Positions 1 through 9,400 of a stretch of DNA of 64,000 bases are shown here, piece by piece. The stretch is from positions 496,001-560,000 of the forward strand of contig NZ_STGT01000003.1 in NCBI RefSeq assembly GCF_004912145.1. The letters are read 5' to 3'. The translations under genes were made by a program, and so were the position numbers. Each line of letters starts with the position of its first letter. The first letter of the stretch is position 1. The stretch comes from Peteryoungia rhizophila. GTDB taxonomy: Bacteria; Pseudomonadota; Alphaproteobacteria; Rhizobiales; Rhizobiaceae. The notes under the pieces were generated by a model. That model did no database searches and was not told where the DNA came from. It saw only the letters and a list, made by a program, of their open reading frames with translations.

Positions 1-2
1 TG

Positions 3-44
3 ATCAAATCCATAGCCGAACTGGCCGTACAAAAAGCTGTGTAA
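3..44 (+). CDS. C-terminal end of an unidentified gene (partial)
   Basis: An open frame enters from the left edge and ends in TAA, encoding only IKSIAELAVQKAV. This would be the 3' end of a gene converging on pleD. Thirteen residues are too few to identify a family, and the frame could be chance. A 7-bp stem hairpin follows at 56-73 (CAGCGGT/ACCGCTG, loop GCCT) without a T tract. Confidence 0.35.
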   Translation: MKSIAELAVQKAV

Positions 45-101
45 ATCTTCGCTGACAGCGGTGCCTACCGCTGAAACTGCTGCACTATTTCAAAAGGGTT
101 A

Positions 102-1475
102 TCAGGCCGCCGCGGCGACGACGCGGTTACGGCCCGAATTCTTGGCCTCATAGAGCGCACGGTCTGCCTGTTTCAGCAGCTGCTCGGGCGTCTCGATACC
201 CGGGCCGATCGTGGCAATGCCCATGGATGCGGTCAGCATCAGCGGTATCTCTCCCGTGCGGAGCTGGAAGGGCCTCGCTTCAATCATGCCCCGCAGCCGC
301 TCGGCCACGGTTGCGGCCACCTCTGCCGGCGTGTCCGGCATGACGAGAACGAATTCTTCGCCGCCGAAACGGCAGGCGAGATCGGCACCACGCACAGTGG
401 CACGGATCCGTCCGGCGAATTCCTTCAGCACTTCGTCGCCGGCATCGTGGCCGTAACCATCGTTCACCAGCTTGAAGCGGTCGATATCGGTGATGCAGAT
501 CGTCAGTGGTCTACCCCGCACCTTGGCGCGGGCAAAGAGCGTGCGCAGCTGGGTGTCGAGATAGCGGCGATTGTGCAGGCCTGTCAGGCCGTCAGTGACA
601 GCGAGCTCGATCGTCTGGCGCACACTGTTGCGCAGGCGATCATTGTAGCGCTTGCGGCGGACCTGGGTCAGGGAGCGCGCCATCAGTTCGTTGGGATCGA
701 GCGGACGCACGACATAATCGTTCACGCCGAGATCGAGCGCGCGAATGATCATCTGCTCGTCGCCCTGTTCAGTGATCAGCAGGATCGGGATGAAGCGGGT
801 GCGCTCCAACGATCTGATCTGCGAGCACAGGCGCAAGGGGTCGTAGTCTTCGAGATTGCAGTTGACGATGATGAGGTCGAACGTGTTCTCCGCCGCCTCG
901 AACACCGCAGCCTGCGGGTCGGACATGGCAAAGACTTCGGCGATCGGCTTCAGCGACTTGATGATGCGTTCCTGCGAAGCCGCACGGCTATCCACCAGCA
1001 GAACATGTGCCTGCTCTTCCAGACGGCCGTCCTGGAGCCGCAGGATGTCATCCATGCCGGCCTGGCGGGTCGTGTCGTGGCGGATGCGCAGCTCGTCCGA
1101 CAAAGTCTTCAGGCGCACGAGGCTTTTCACACGCGAAATCAGCTGCAGGTCGTTGACAGGCTTGGTGAGGAAATCGTCGGCACCGGCCTTCAGGCCACGG
1201 ACGCGATCCGATGGCTGGTCGAGTGCCGTGACCATGACAACAGGGATATGGGCCGTGCGTGGGTTGGACTTCAGCCGCTCGCAGACCTCGAAGCCATCCA
1301 TTTCCGGCATCATGATGTCGAGCAGGATCACATCCACCTGGGTGCGGTCGCAGATGTCGAGCGCGTCGCGACCATTGCTCGCTGTCAGGACGTCGAAATA
1401 CTCCGCCATGAGCCGCGCTTCAAGCAGCTTCACGTTGGCAGGAATATCGTCGACGACCAGAATGCGCGCAGTCAT
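102..1475 (-). CDS. pleD: PleD-type response regulator / diguanylate cyclase
   Basis: A 457-aa protein with REC-REC-GGDEF order, the PleD architecture. The first receiver (about 3-120) has the acidic pocket and phosphoacceptor D53 in LLDIMMPEMD. The second receiver (about 156-275) is degenerate: the phosphoacceptor region reads NCNLEDYD, so it probably serves as a dimerisation adaptor, as in Caulobacter PleD. The GGDEF domain has GGEEF at 371-375 and an RGAD inhibitory site at 362-365, so product inhibition by c-di-GMP is expected. The gene lies 12 bases behind divK in the same orientation, the conserved two-gene operon. It converts two GTP to c-di-GMP to control the motile-to-sessile and cell-cycle transition. 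Confidence 0.96.
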   Translation of the reverse strand: MTARILVVDDIPANVKLLEARLMAEYFDVLTASNGRDALDICDRTQVDVILLDIMMPEMDGFEVCERLKSNPRTAHIPVVMVTALDQPSDRVRGLKAGADDFLTKPVNDLQLISRVKSLVRLKTLSDELRIRHDTTRQAGMDDILRLQDGRLEEQAHVLLVDSRAASQERIIKSLKPIAEVFAMSDPQAAVFEAAENTFDLIIVNCNLEDYDPLRLCSQIRSLERTRFIPILLITEQGDEQMIIRALDLGVNDYVVRPLDPNELMARSLTQVRRKRYNDRLRNSVRQTIELAVTDGLTGLHNRRYLDTQLRTLFARAKVRGRPLTICITDIDRFKLVNDGYGHDAGDEVLKEFAGRIRATVRGADLACRFGGEEFVLVMPDTPAEVAATVAERLRGMIEARPFQLRTGEIPLMLTASMGIATIGPGIETPEQLLKQADRALYEAKNSGRNRVVAAAA

Positions 1476-1487
1476 GTCACGTAATCC

Positions 1488-1859
1488 TCACGCATCCCCG
1501 AGATAGGTCTTGATGGTCTCAATGAATTTCGGCACCGAGATCGGCTTGGAGACATAGGCTTCGCAACCACCCTGGCGGATGCGCTCCTCGTCGCCCTTCA
1601 TGGCAAAAGCCGTGACTGCGATCACTGGAATGACGTGCAGTTCCGGGTCGTCCTTGAGCCATTTGGTGACTTCGAGACCGGAGACCTCGGGAAGCTGGAT
1701 GTCCATCAGTATAAGATCCGGCTTGTGACGGCGTGCGAGATCCATCGCTTCCATGCCGTTGCGGGTCTGAACCGTTTCATAGCCAGATGCTTCGATCAGA
1801 TCGCGGAAGAGCTTCATGTTGAGCTCGTTGTCTTCGACAATCATAACCTTTTTCGGCAT
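1488..1859 (-). CDS. divK: DivK single-domain response regulator
   Basis: A 123-aa stand-alone receiver with no output domain. The acidic pair E9-D10, phosphoacceptor D53 in LMDIQLP, and K105 region (YVSKPIS) are intact. Family knowledge: DivK receives phosphate from PleC/DivJ-type kinases and acts through the DivL-CckA-CtrA pathway to set cell polarity and the cell cycle. It is the first gene of divK-pleD and is transcribed divergently from the DUF3572 gene across about 138 bases. I looked for a CtrA site (TTAA-N7-TTAA) in that gap and did not find one. Confidence 0.95.
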   Translation of the reverse strand: MPKKVMIVEDNELNMKLFRDLIEASGYETVQTRNGMEAMDLARRHKPDLILMDIQLPEVSGLEVTKWLKDDPELHVIPVIAVTAFAMKGDEERIRQGGCEAYVSKPISVPKFIETIKTYLGDA

Positions 1860-1997
1860 TCACCCGGTCCTTTGTCCCGCGCATTCAGGCAGCCCGGAAC
1901 TGCGGGCCCGGCGCGAGTTGCGTCTTCCGTCATCGAGCATGCTAGTGCTATTTGGTTTCGAAATCGGTAATTTGCCAGTGTCAGAGGAAAAGACTTT

Positions 1998-2291
1998 ATG
2001 AAAAACAGAGATATACCGCCGGGCGCCGAAGAGACGGCGGTGGCGGTGCTGGGCTGGCTGGCCAATGAACCGGATATGATGTCGCGATTTCTTGCGCTGT
2101 CCGGCGTTCAGCCCGGTCAATTGCGCGAGGCGGTCAATGATCCCGGCTTTCTTGCGGGAATGCTCGAATTCCTCATGCAGCACGAGCCGACCCTGATGGC
2201 CTTCTGTGCAGCCACAGAGACGAAACCCGAAACCGTGGTGTCGGCCTATCACCAGTATGTGAGACCGGGCCTCGATTCGGGTGAATATTGA
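1998..2291 (+). CDS. DUF3572 family small protein
   Basis: A 97-aa acidic, mostly helical cytoplasmic protein with no signal peptide or membrane segment. The pattern (ETAVAVLGWLANEPDMMSRF near the start, then a GVQPGQLREAV helix and a C-terminal SAYHQYVRPG) matches the DUF3572 family of alphaproteobacteria, which has no assigned function and is commonly found beside divK. The stop codon overlaps the ATG of the next gene by one base (TGATG), implying translational coupling. Confidence 0.8.
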   Translation: MKNRDIPPGAEETAVAVLGWLANEPDMMSRFLALSGVQPGQLREAVNDPGFLAGMLEFLMQHEPTLMAFCAATETKPETVVSAYHQYVRPGLDSGEY

Positions 2292-2926
2292 TGCTGACGG
2301 ACATCGACCACATCACCATCAGGGAGCGCCCGCTGATCGTCTGTGACGTGGACGACGTGGTCCTCCAATTCGCTACCCCGTTCGAGGCGTTTCTGACGAC
2401 CCGCGGTCATCGGCTCCTGCCACGCTCGTTCAAGCTGACCGGCAACATCGTCAACGGCGCGGACGAGAGCGTTCTGGAAGCACCTTTGGTGAAGTCCCTG
2501 ATCGACGACTTCTTCATAGAGCAGGAGCGCTGGCAGACGCCATTTGCCGATGCGGTGGACAGCCTGCATGCGCTCGGCACAGATGCCGACCTCGTCTTCC
2601 TGACGGCCATGCCGCCGCGCCATGCCGAGGTACGTCGGAGACTGCTCGACCAGTTGACGCTGACCTTTCCGCTGATCGCGACGGAAGAGGCCAAGGGGCC
2701 GATGGTCGCGAAGCTGCATGGCGCAAGGCCCCTGCCCGTCGCCTTCGTCGATGACATGGTCCACAATCTCCACTCCGTCGGAGAACACGTGCCGGACTGC
2801 CTACTCGTCTATCTGCCGCCGCCTCTCGAGATCTTCCGGTTCGCCCCCGACCCGCAGGAAACGGTCCGCCGAGTCGAGAACTGGACAGAGGCTTCGAAGC
2901 TCATCCGCTCACACTTCACCGCCTGA
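2291..2926 (+). CDS. HAD-superfamily-like hydrolase, uncharacterised
   Basis: A 211-aa protein with HAD-like motifs: motif I as DVDDVVL near residue 19, a T in FLTAMP (motif II) and FVDDMVHN (motif IV) near residue 152. This suggests an aspartate-dependent phosphatase fold; the substrate is unknown. I chose the ATG overlapping the DUF3572 stop rather than the TTG one codon upstream. The coupling to DUF3572 suggests the two products work together. About 90 bases separate it from dinB, which has its own SOS promoter. Confidence 0.75.
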   Translation: MLTDIDHITIRERPLIVCDVDDVVLQFATPFEAFLTTRGHRLLPRSFKLTGNIVNGADESVLEAPLVKSLIDDFFIEQERWQTPFADAVDSLHALGTDADLVFLTAMPPRHAEVRRRLLDQLTLTFPLIATEEAKGPMVAKLHGARPLPVAFVDDMVHNLHSVGEHVPDCLLVYLPPPLEIFRFAPDPQETVRRVENWTEASKLIRSHFTA

Positions 2927-2962
2927 CGAAAGCCGAAGTTTCCGTTGCAAGAACGCGGGCAC

Positions 2963-2991
2963 TTGTCTCGCCTGGACACGCGGCCTATGGT
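2963..2991 (+). promoter_or_regulatory. Candidate dinB promoter (-35/-10)
   Basis: TTGTCT at 2963-2968 and TATGGT at 2986-2991 are separated by 17 bases. This predicts a start near 2998, so the LexA box would lie over the transcription start. Predicted by eye only. Confidence 0.45.
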
Positions 2992-2997
2992 CGATAT

Positions 2998-3012
2998 GTT
3001 CAACCTTTGTTC
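2998..3012 (+). promoter_or_regulatory. LexA (SOS) box upstream of dinB
   Basis: GTTCAACCTTTGTTC is an exact GTTC-N7-GTTC direct repeat, the alphaproteobacterial LexA operator. It ends 5 bases before the dinB ATG and overlaps the predicted +1 region, a position suited to repression. Confidence 0.85.
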
Positions 3013-3017
3013 CAGCC

Positions 3018-4301
3018 ATGACCCGCGTTGCCCCGACCCATCCCGGTTTTTGTCGCGACTGCCTGACCGGGCAGGCGGCGGGCCTGCGCCGATGCCGTTC
3101 CTGTGGCAGTCCGCGCCTCGTCTATCATTCGGAACTCTTCGACCTTTCGATCGCCCATATCGATTGTGATGCCTTCTACGCCTCGGTGGAGAAGCGCGAC
3201 AATCCGGATCTCATCGACAAGCCCGTCATCATCGGCGGCGGCAAGCGCGGTGTCGTGTCCACCGCCTGCTACGTGGCGCGCATTCACGGCGTGCGTTCGG
3301 CCATGCCGATGTTCAAGGCGCTGGAGGCCTGTCCGCAGGCGGTGGTGATCCGGCCGGACATGGAGAAATATGTGCGTGTCGGCCGGCAGATTCGGACCAT
3401 GATGGAGGAGCTCACGCCGCTCGTGCAGCCGATCTCGATCGACGAGGCATTCCTGGACTTGAGAGGCACCGAGCTCCTGCACCATGACCCGCCGGCACGG
3501 GTGCTCGCCCGCCTCGCAGGACGGATCGAAAAGGAAATCGGCATCACGGTTTCCGTCGGGCTCTCGTATTGCAAGTTTCTGGCCAAGGTGGCTTCCGACC
3601 TGCAGAAACCGCGCGGCTTCTCCGTCATCGGCGAGGCAGAGGCGCTGTCCTTTCTTGCCGACAAACCGGTGACGATGATCTGGGGCGTCGGCAAGGCCTT
3701 TGCCTCGACGCTGCAGGCCGATGGCATACGCACGATCGGCCAATTGCAGGTTATGGACGAGACCGAGCTGATGCGCCGCTACGGGGTGATGGGACAGCGG
3801 CTGGCAAGGCTTTCGCGCGGCATCGATGACCGCACGGTGCATCCCAACGATCCGGCGAAAAGTGTTTCGGCCGAGACGACCTTTTTCGACGACATCCATC
3901 GGCTCGACGACCTTGTCGTGCATCTGCGCGAGCTTTCCGAAAAGGTCGCCTGGCGGCTGAAGCGGCACGAGATCGCAGGACAGACTGTCGTGCTGAAGCT
4001 GAAGACCTCGGATTTCAAGCTGCGCACCCGCAATCGGCGGCTCGACGATCCGACGCAGCTTGCGGACCGGATTTTCCGGACCGGCATGTCGCTGCTGGAG
4101 AAGGAGACCGACGGGACGAAGTTCCGTCTGATCGGGATCGGCGTGAGCGATCTGCAGGATCCCACGCTCGCGGATCCGCCCGATCTGGTAGACGAGCAGG
4201 CCGGGCGCCGGGCCGCGGCGGAAGCGGCGATGGACAAATTGCGCGACAAGTTCGGCAAGGGCACGGTCCAGACGGGCTACACCTTCCCGCCCAGGAGATA
4301 G
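3018..4301 (+). CDS. dinB: DNA polymerase IV (DinB) with N-terminal zinc ribbon
   Basis: A Y-family translesion polymerase of 427 aa from the ATG at 3018, chosen because it follows the LexA box and keeps the N-terminal CxxC-x10-CxxC (C12, C15, C26, C29). This zinc-ribbon-like extension is not part of E. coli Pol IV. The palm has [11 protein letters not shown] with D49 and D51, and SIDEAFLDL with D142 and E143, the metal-binding carboxylates. Thumb and little-finger regions follow to about residue 415. No clear C-terminal QLxLF-type clamp motif is visible. It copies damaged DNA during SOS. The open frame runs further upstream over the HAD gene, but that part is not expected to be coding. Confidence 0.93.
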   Translation: MTRVAPTHPGFCRDCLTGQAAGLRRCRSCGSPRLVYHSELFDLSIAHIDCDAFYASVEKRDNPDLIDKPVIIGGGKRGVVSTACYVARIHGVRSAMPMFKALEACPQAVVIRPDMEKYVRVGRQIRTMMEELTPLVQPISIDEAFLDLRGTELLHHDPPARVLARLAGRIEKEIGITVSVGLSYCKFLAKVASDLQKPRGFSVIGEAEALSFLADKPVTMIWGVGKAFASTLQADGIRTIGQLQVMDETELMRRYGVMGQRLARLSRGIDDRTVHPNDPAKSVSAETTFFDDIHRLDDLVVHLRELSEKVAWRLKRHEIAGQTVVLKLKTSDFKLRTRNRRLDDPTQLADRIFRTGMSLLEKETDGTKFRLIGIGVSDLQDPTLADPPDLVDEQAGRRAAAEAAMDKLRDKFGKGTVQTGYTFPPRR

Positions 4302-4309
4302 TTTGAACC

Positions 4310-5107
4310 GTGACGCATTTATCCACCAGCATCGGCAACAACCCGAATCAGCGCCAGCCCCCCAAGTCCACCCGGTTGCGGCTGTTGCGGATCACGGTAT
4401 CCCATCGGCGCATGCGCCGCAACGACCTGATGCTGGGCATGATTCTCGCCTTTGTCGCCGGCGCCATCAATGCGGGCGGGTTTCTGGCGATCGGGCACTA
4501 CACATCGCATATGACCGGCATCGTCTCATCGATTGCCGACAATCTCGCACTCGGGATCTTTAGGCTGGTCGGCTCCGGGATCGCGCTCCTGGTCAGCTTC
4601 ACGCTGGGGGCGGCCTGCTCGGCAATCCTGATCAACTGGGCGAGACGGCATGCCCGTCGCCAGCAATATGCCTATCCGCTGGCGCTCGAATCCGTGTTAT
4701 TGATCGCCTTTGCCGGGATCGGCGCCGTCATTCCGCCGGCTGCCGCAGCACCCGTGACGGCGGTGCTGCTCTGCTTCGTCATGGGGCTGCAGAATGCGAC
4801 GATCACCAAGATTTCCGGCGCGCGCATCCGCACCACCCATCTGACGGGCATGATCACAGATATCGGGATCGAAACGGGAAAGCTCGCCTATGGACTGGTT
4901 GCGCGGCGTCTCAACCATCCGCCGATCGTGACGGATGTCCGGAAGCTCTCCATCCTCCTGCCGATCGTCGGCATGTTTTTTCTCGGCGGATTGATCGGCG
5001 CGCTGGGCTTCAAGCATCTCGGCCATGCCTTTTCGCTCCCGGTTGCGGCCCTGCTTCTCGCCGTCGCCTCCCCGCAGCTGCGCCTGCGTCCGCTGTCGCC
5101 GCAGTGA
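4310..5107 (+). CDS. YoaK/DUF1275 family membrane protein
   Basis: A 265-aa integral membrane protein with about six hydrophobic segments. The pattern NAGGFLAIGHYTSHMTGIVS near 60 and MGLQNATITKISGARIRTTH in the middle is typical of DUF1275 (YoaK), a family of unknown, possibly transport, function. The start is uncertain: the GTG at 4310 gives the full frame, while the ATG at 4412 would remove a basic N-terminal tail; neither has a good ribosome site. It begins 8 bases after dinB and may be co-transcribed with it. Confidence 0.85.
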   Translation: MTHLSTSIGNNPNQRQPPKSTRLRLLRITVSHRRMRRNDLMLGMILAFVAGAINAGGFLAIGHYTSHMTGIVSSIADNLALGIFRLVGSGIALLVSFTLGAACSAILINWARRHARRQQYAYPLALESVLLIAFAGIGAVIPPAAAAPVTAVLLCFVMGLQNATITKISGARIRTTHLTGMITDIGIETGKLAYGLVARRLNHPPIVTDVRKLSILLPIVGMFFLGGLIGALGFKHLGHAFSLPVAALLLAVASPQLRLRPLSPQ

Positions 5108-5235
5108 GCGCGGAAAGCTGGGGAGACATGATCACAGCCGCGTGACGGCTTGCATCACCCACCCACTGCGAAACTTTTCTTAAACATCGTCACATAGACT
5201 TCGGAGGCTTTGTCTCGCGTTCCAAGTGGTCGACC

Positions 5236-6468
5236 ATGTTCCAGCGTTTCGCCCTCGCCTTCAGCTTTTCCCTTCTGGCCAGCACGGCGCTTGCCGCAGA
5301 CGGCCCCCTGCAGATATTCGTCTCCAAGGCAGATCAGACGCTCACCGTCTATGACGGTGACACGGTGGTCGCGACGACGAAGGTCTCGACCGGCAAGCCG
5401 GGACACACGACGCCATCCGGCATCTTCTCGATCCTCGAGAAGCGCAAGTATCACGAGTCCAACCTGTATTCGAATGCGCCGATGCCCTTCATGCAGCGGC
5501 TGACCTGGTCGGGAATCGCGCTGCACGAGGGCAAGATTCCGAATTATCCGGCCTCGCATGGCTGCGTGCGCCTGCCGAACGGTTTTGCCAAGACGCTCTT
5601 CCAGATGACCGAGCGCGGAGCGCATGTGATCATCACGGATGATCCGGTTGTGCCGCGGCAGGTGACGCATGCCAACCTCTTCACGCCACGGCTGCCGATA
5701 GACGATGGTGGTTTGCTGTCCGATGTCGAACTGCGTCCAGGCCGCGTGGAAGCGGCTCTGAAGCCTGTGGAAGTGGCGATGAATGCCGTGCCGCCACGCA
5801 GCGGCGCCGAAGCGAAGCTCACGATCGAGGAACCGCCGCCGCTCAGGATCCTGATTACCCGGCGCACGCAGCGCGACGTCGCGACCGATGTCCAGCGCCT
5901 GTTAAACAAGGTCGGCTTCGACGCCGGAGTTCCCGACGGCTTGCTCGGCACGCGCACGATTGCGGCGGTCAGGGCCTTCAAGGAGAAACATGCGGTCGAG
6001 AAGGATGGTGAGATCCTGTCGAAGCCCTTCCTCGCCGCCCTCTATACCGAGGCCGGCGAAGACCATCCGCCGATGGGGCAGTTGATGATCCGGCAGAAAT
6101 TCCAGCCGCTGTTTTCTGCAACTGTCGACATCAAGGAGCCCGAAAAGGCGCTCGGCACTCACTTTCTCGAAGCAACCGATGTCGACCGGTTCAAGCGCAA
6201 GGCTGAATGGCGCGGCGTGACGCTGGATGACCACCTGGCCGCCGCCACGCAGAAGCGGCTCGGCATCTCAACGCCCGCCGATGACCGTGATGTCTTCACG
6301 GCAGAAGCGGCGCTCTCGCGCATCGTCATTCCGGACGACGTTCGCGCCCGCATCGAGACCATGCTGAGCGAAGGTTCGTCGATCACCATCCAGGACACGG
6401 GCCTTGGCCCGGAAACTGGAGACGGCACGGATTTCATAACCGTCACCCGTTCGAAGCCGCGCGTCTGA
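5236..6468 (+). CDS. L,D-transpeptidase (YkuD) with peptidoglycan-binding domain
   Basis: A 410-aa exported protein. A signal peptide ends near residue 20 (STALA/AD). The YkuD domain (about 25-150) has the catalytic HxxSHGCVRL-type motif with Cys110 in SHGCVRLPNG. A peptidoglycan-binding-like segment lies around 215-270 (DVQRLLNKVGFDAGVPDG and a following helix). Known role: formation of 3-3 crosslinks or attachment of proteins to peptidoglycan in the periplasm, in polar-growing Rhizobiaceae a prominent activity. It converges on dnaE with only 3 bases between the stops, so neither gene has a separate terminator there. Confidence 0.92.
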   Translation: MFQRFALAFSFSLLASTALAADGPLQIFVSKADQTLTVYDGDTVVATTKVSTGKPGHTTPSGIFSILEKRKYHESNLYSNAPMPFMQRLTWSGIALHEGKIPNYPASHGCVRLPNGFAKTLFQMTERGAHVIITDDPVVPRQVTHANLFTPRLPIDDGGLLSDVELRPGRVEAALKPVEVAMNAVPPRSGAEAKLTIEEPPPLRILITRRTQRDVATDVQRLLNKVGFDAGVPDGLLGTRTIAAVRAFKEKHAVEKDGEILSKPFLAALYTEAGEDHPPMGQLMIRQKFQPLFSATVDIKEPEKALGTHFLEATDVDRFKRKAEWRGVTLDDHLAAATQKRLGISTPADDRDVFTAEAALSRIVIPDDVRARIETMLSEGSSITIQDTGLGPETGDGTDFITVTRSKPRV

Positions 6469-6471
6469 TCC

Positions 6472-9400
6472 TCACACCAGTTCGACATCCAGCACGCCCG
6501 GGGTCGAGCGCATGGCGGCGGCGATCTCCGGCGAGATGCGAAAGCGTTCTGTGAGTTCGACCTCGATCTCGCGCTGTCCCTCGTCCTTGATGACGATGAA
6601 GGAGACGAGACCGTCACCCCGGGCGTTGAGGCGGGCTGCCACCGCGCGCAAGGGACCGGAATCCCTCACATAGACGCGCATGGCCTTCTGCATGCGGATC
6701 GATTGCTCTTCGAGCGATTGGGCCGTCTGGACACGCAGGCCGATGCCCTCGGGGCGCTCCTCGGCCTGGACGGTCAGCACCAGCGATTTTCCCGCCTCTA
6801 GCAGGTCGCGATACTGATTGAGCCCTTCCGAGAAGAGCACGGCTTCATACTGTCCAGACGCATCCGAGAAGGTGATGATGCCCATCTTGTTGCCGGTTCG
6901 GGTCTTGCGTTCCTGGCGGGAGATGACAGTGCCGGCGAGACGGCCCGCAGAGGCACCCTGTTTCACGGCCATGGAGAAATCGGCGAAGTTCTGCACACGC
7001 AGCTTGTCCAGCAGGTCTCTGTAAGCGTCGAGCGGATGGGCGGAGAGATAGAAGCCAAGCACCTGAAATTCGCGCATCAGCTTTTCGGACGAAAGCCAGG
7101 GGGTGTAGGGTGCAAAGGCGATACGTTCGGGGCCGCTCGCACCGCCGGAGCCGAACATGTCGGACTGGCCGCTCACCGCATTTTCCTGCGCGCGCTGGGC
7201 ATACCCCATGATCCGATCGATGCTACCGACGAGCTCAGCGCGGTCGCGGCCGAAGCAGTCGAAGGCGCCGGCCGCGATCAGACTTTCGAAGACGCGACGG
7301 TTGATCTGCTTCGGGTCGATCCGCAGGCAGAAATCTTCGATGCTCTCGAAGGGCGTGTCGCCCCTGACATCGACGATGTGGTCGACCGCGCCTTCACCGA
7401 CACCCTTCAAGGCGGCGAGGGCGTAATAGATGCGGTTGGGGCCGGTCTGGAAGTGACGGAAGGAGGTCTGGACAGAGGGCGGCACGACCTCGATGCCAAG
7501 GCGGCCGGCATCCTGACGGAAATCGACCAGCTTTTCGGTGTTCGACATGTCGAGCGTCATCGACGCGGCAAGGAATTCGACCGGATAATGCGCCTTCATA
7601 TAGGCGGTCTGGTAGGAGACGATGGCGTAGGCTGCGGCGTGCGACTTGTTGAAGCCGTAGTTGGCGAATTTCGCTAGCAGTTCGAAGATGTTGTTGGCCT
7701 GGGGCTTGGAGACGCCATTTTTCATCGCGCCGTCGACGAAACGGGCGGACTGCTGGTCCATCTCCGCCTTGATCTTCTTACCCATGGCGCGGCGCAGAAG
7801 GTCGGCTTCGCCGAGCGAATAACCCGACAGGACCTGCGCGATCTGCATGACCTGTTCCTGGTAGACGATAACGCCTTGGGTTTCCTTGAGCAGGTAGTCG
7901 ATCTTCGGATGGATGGAGGCGACTTCTTCTTCGCCGTGTTTGCGGGCGTTGTAGACCGGGATGTTCTCCATCGGGCCCGGGCGATAGAGCGCTACGAGCG
8001 CGATGATGTCCTCGATGCAGTCGGGGCGCATGCCGATGAGGGCCTTGCGCATGCCGGCACTTTCCACCTGGAACACGCCGACCGTTTCGCCGCGCGAGAG
8101 CATCTCGTAAGTCAGGGTATCATCCAGCGGGATGGCCGCGAGATCGACCTTGTGGCCGCGCTGTTCCTCGACAAAGTCGACGGCGGTCTTCAGGACCGTC
8201 AGCGTCTTCAGGCCGAGGAAGTCGAATTTCACGAGGCCTGCCTGCTCGACCCATTTCATATTGAACTGGGTGACCGGCATGTCGGAGCGCGGATCGCGAT
8301 ACATAGGCACCAGCTTCGACAGCGGGCGGTCGCCGATGACGATGCCGGCGGCGTGGGTCGAGGCGTGGCGGTAAAGGCCCTCGATCTTCTGGGCGATTTC
8401 GAGAAGACGCGCGACAACCGGCTCTTCGGCGGCGGCCTCCTGCAGCTTGGGTTCTTCCTCGATCGCCTTGGAGAGGGGCGTCGGGTTGGCCGGATTGTTC
8501 GGCACGAGCTTGCAGATCTTGTCGACCTGTCCATAGGACATTTCAAGCACGCGGCCGACGTCGCGCAGGGCCGCGCGGGCCTGCAGCGATCCGAAGGTGA
8601 TGATCTGCCCGACCTGTTCGCGGCCGTATTTCTTCTGCACGTAACGAATGACCTCTTCGCGACGTTCCTGGCAGAAGTCGATGTCGAAGTCGGGCATCGA
8701 GACGCGTTCCGGATTGAGGAAGCGTTCGAAGAGCAGCGAGAAGCGCAAGGGATCGACGTCGGTGATGGTCAGGGCATAGGCGACGAGCGAGCCCGCACCC
8801 GAACCACGGCCCGGCCCGACCGGGATGTCGTTCTGCTTGGCCCATTTGATGAAGTCGGCAACGATCAGGAAGTAGCCGGGGAATTTCATGCGCTCGATGA
8901 CCGAGAGCTCGAATTCCAGGCGGTCGCGGTATTCCTTCTCTTCGTAGCCGGGCGCCATGCCGAGGGCGGCGAGACGATGATCGAGCCCCTCCTCCGCCTG
9001 GCGGCGCAGTTCGAGCGCTTCCTCTCGTTCGGCTTCTTCCGGATCGTCGCTGCCGCCGGTGAAGCGCGGCAGGATGGGCTTGCGGGTGTCGAGCACGAAG
9101 GAGCAGCGACGAGCGATCTCGACCGAATTCTCCAACGCCTCCGGCAGATCGGCGAAGAGCTTCATCATGTCCGCCCGGCTCTTCAGATAGTGGTCCGGGG
9201 TGAGGCGGAAGCGGTCGTCGTTTGAGACGATGGCGTTGTGGGCCACGGCCATCAGGGCGTCATGGGCGTCGTAATCGTCACGAGCCGGGAAAAAGGCCTC
9301 ATTGGTCGCGACCAGCGGCAGGTCATGTTCATAAGCGAGCTGGACCATGCGGCGCTCGTGGCTGCGATCATAGTCACCGTGGCGCTGGAGTTCGACATAC

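Noticed and set aside
1860..1997. CtrA-binding site in the divK/DUF3572 intergenic region
   Set aside because: No TTAA-N7-TTAA pattern or close variant is present in these 138 bases.
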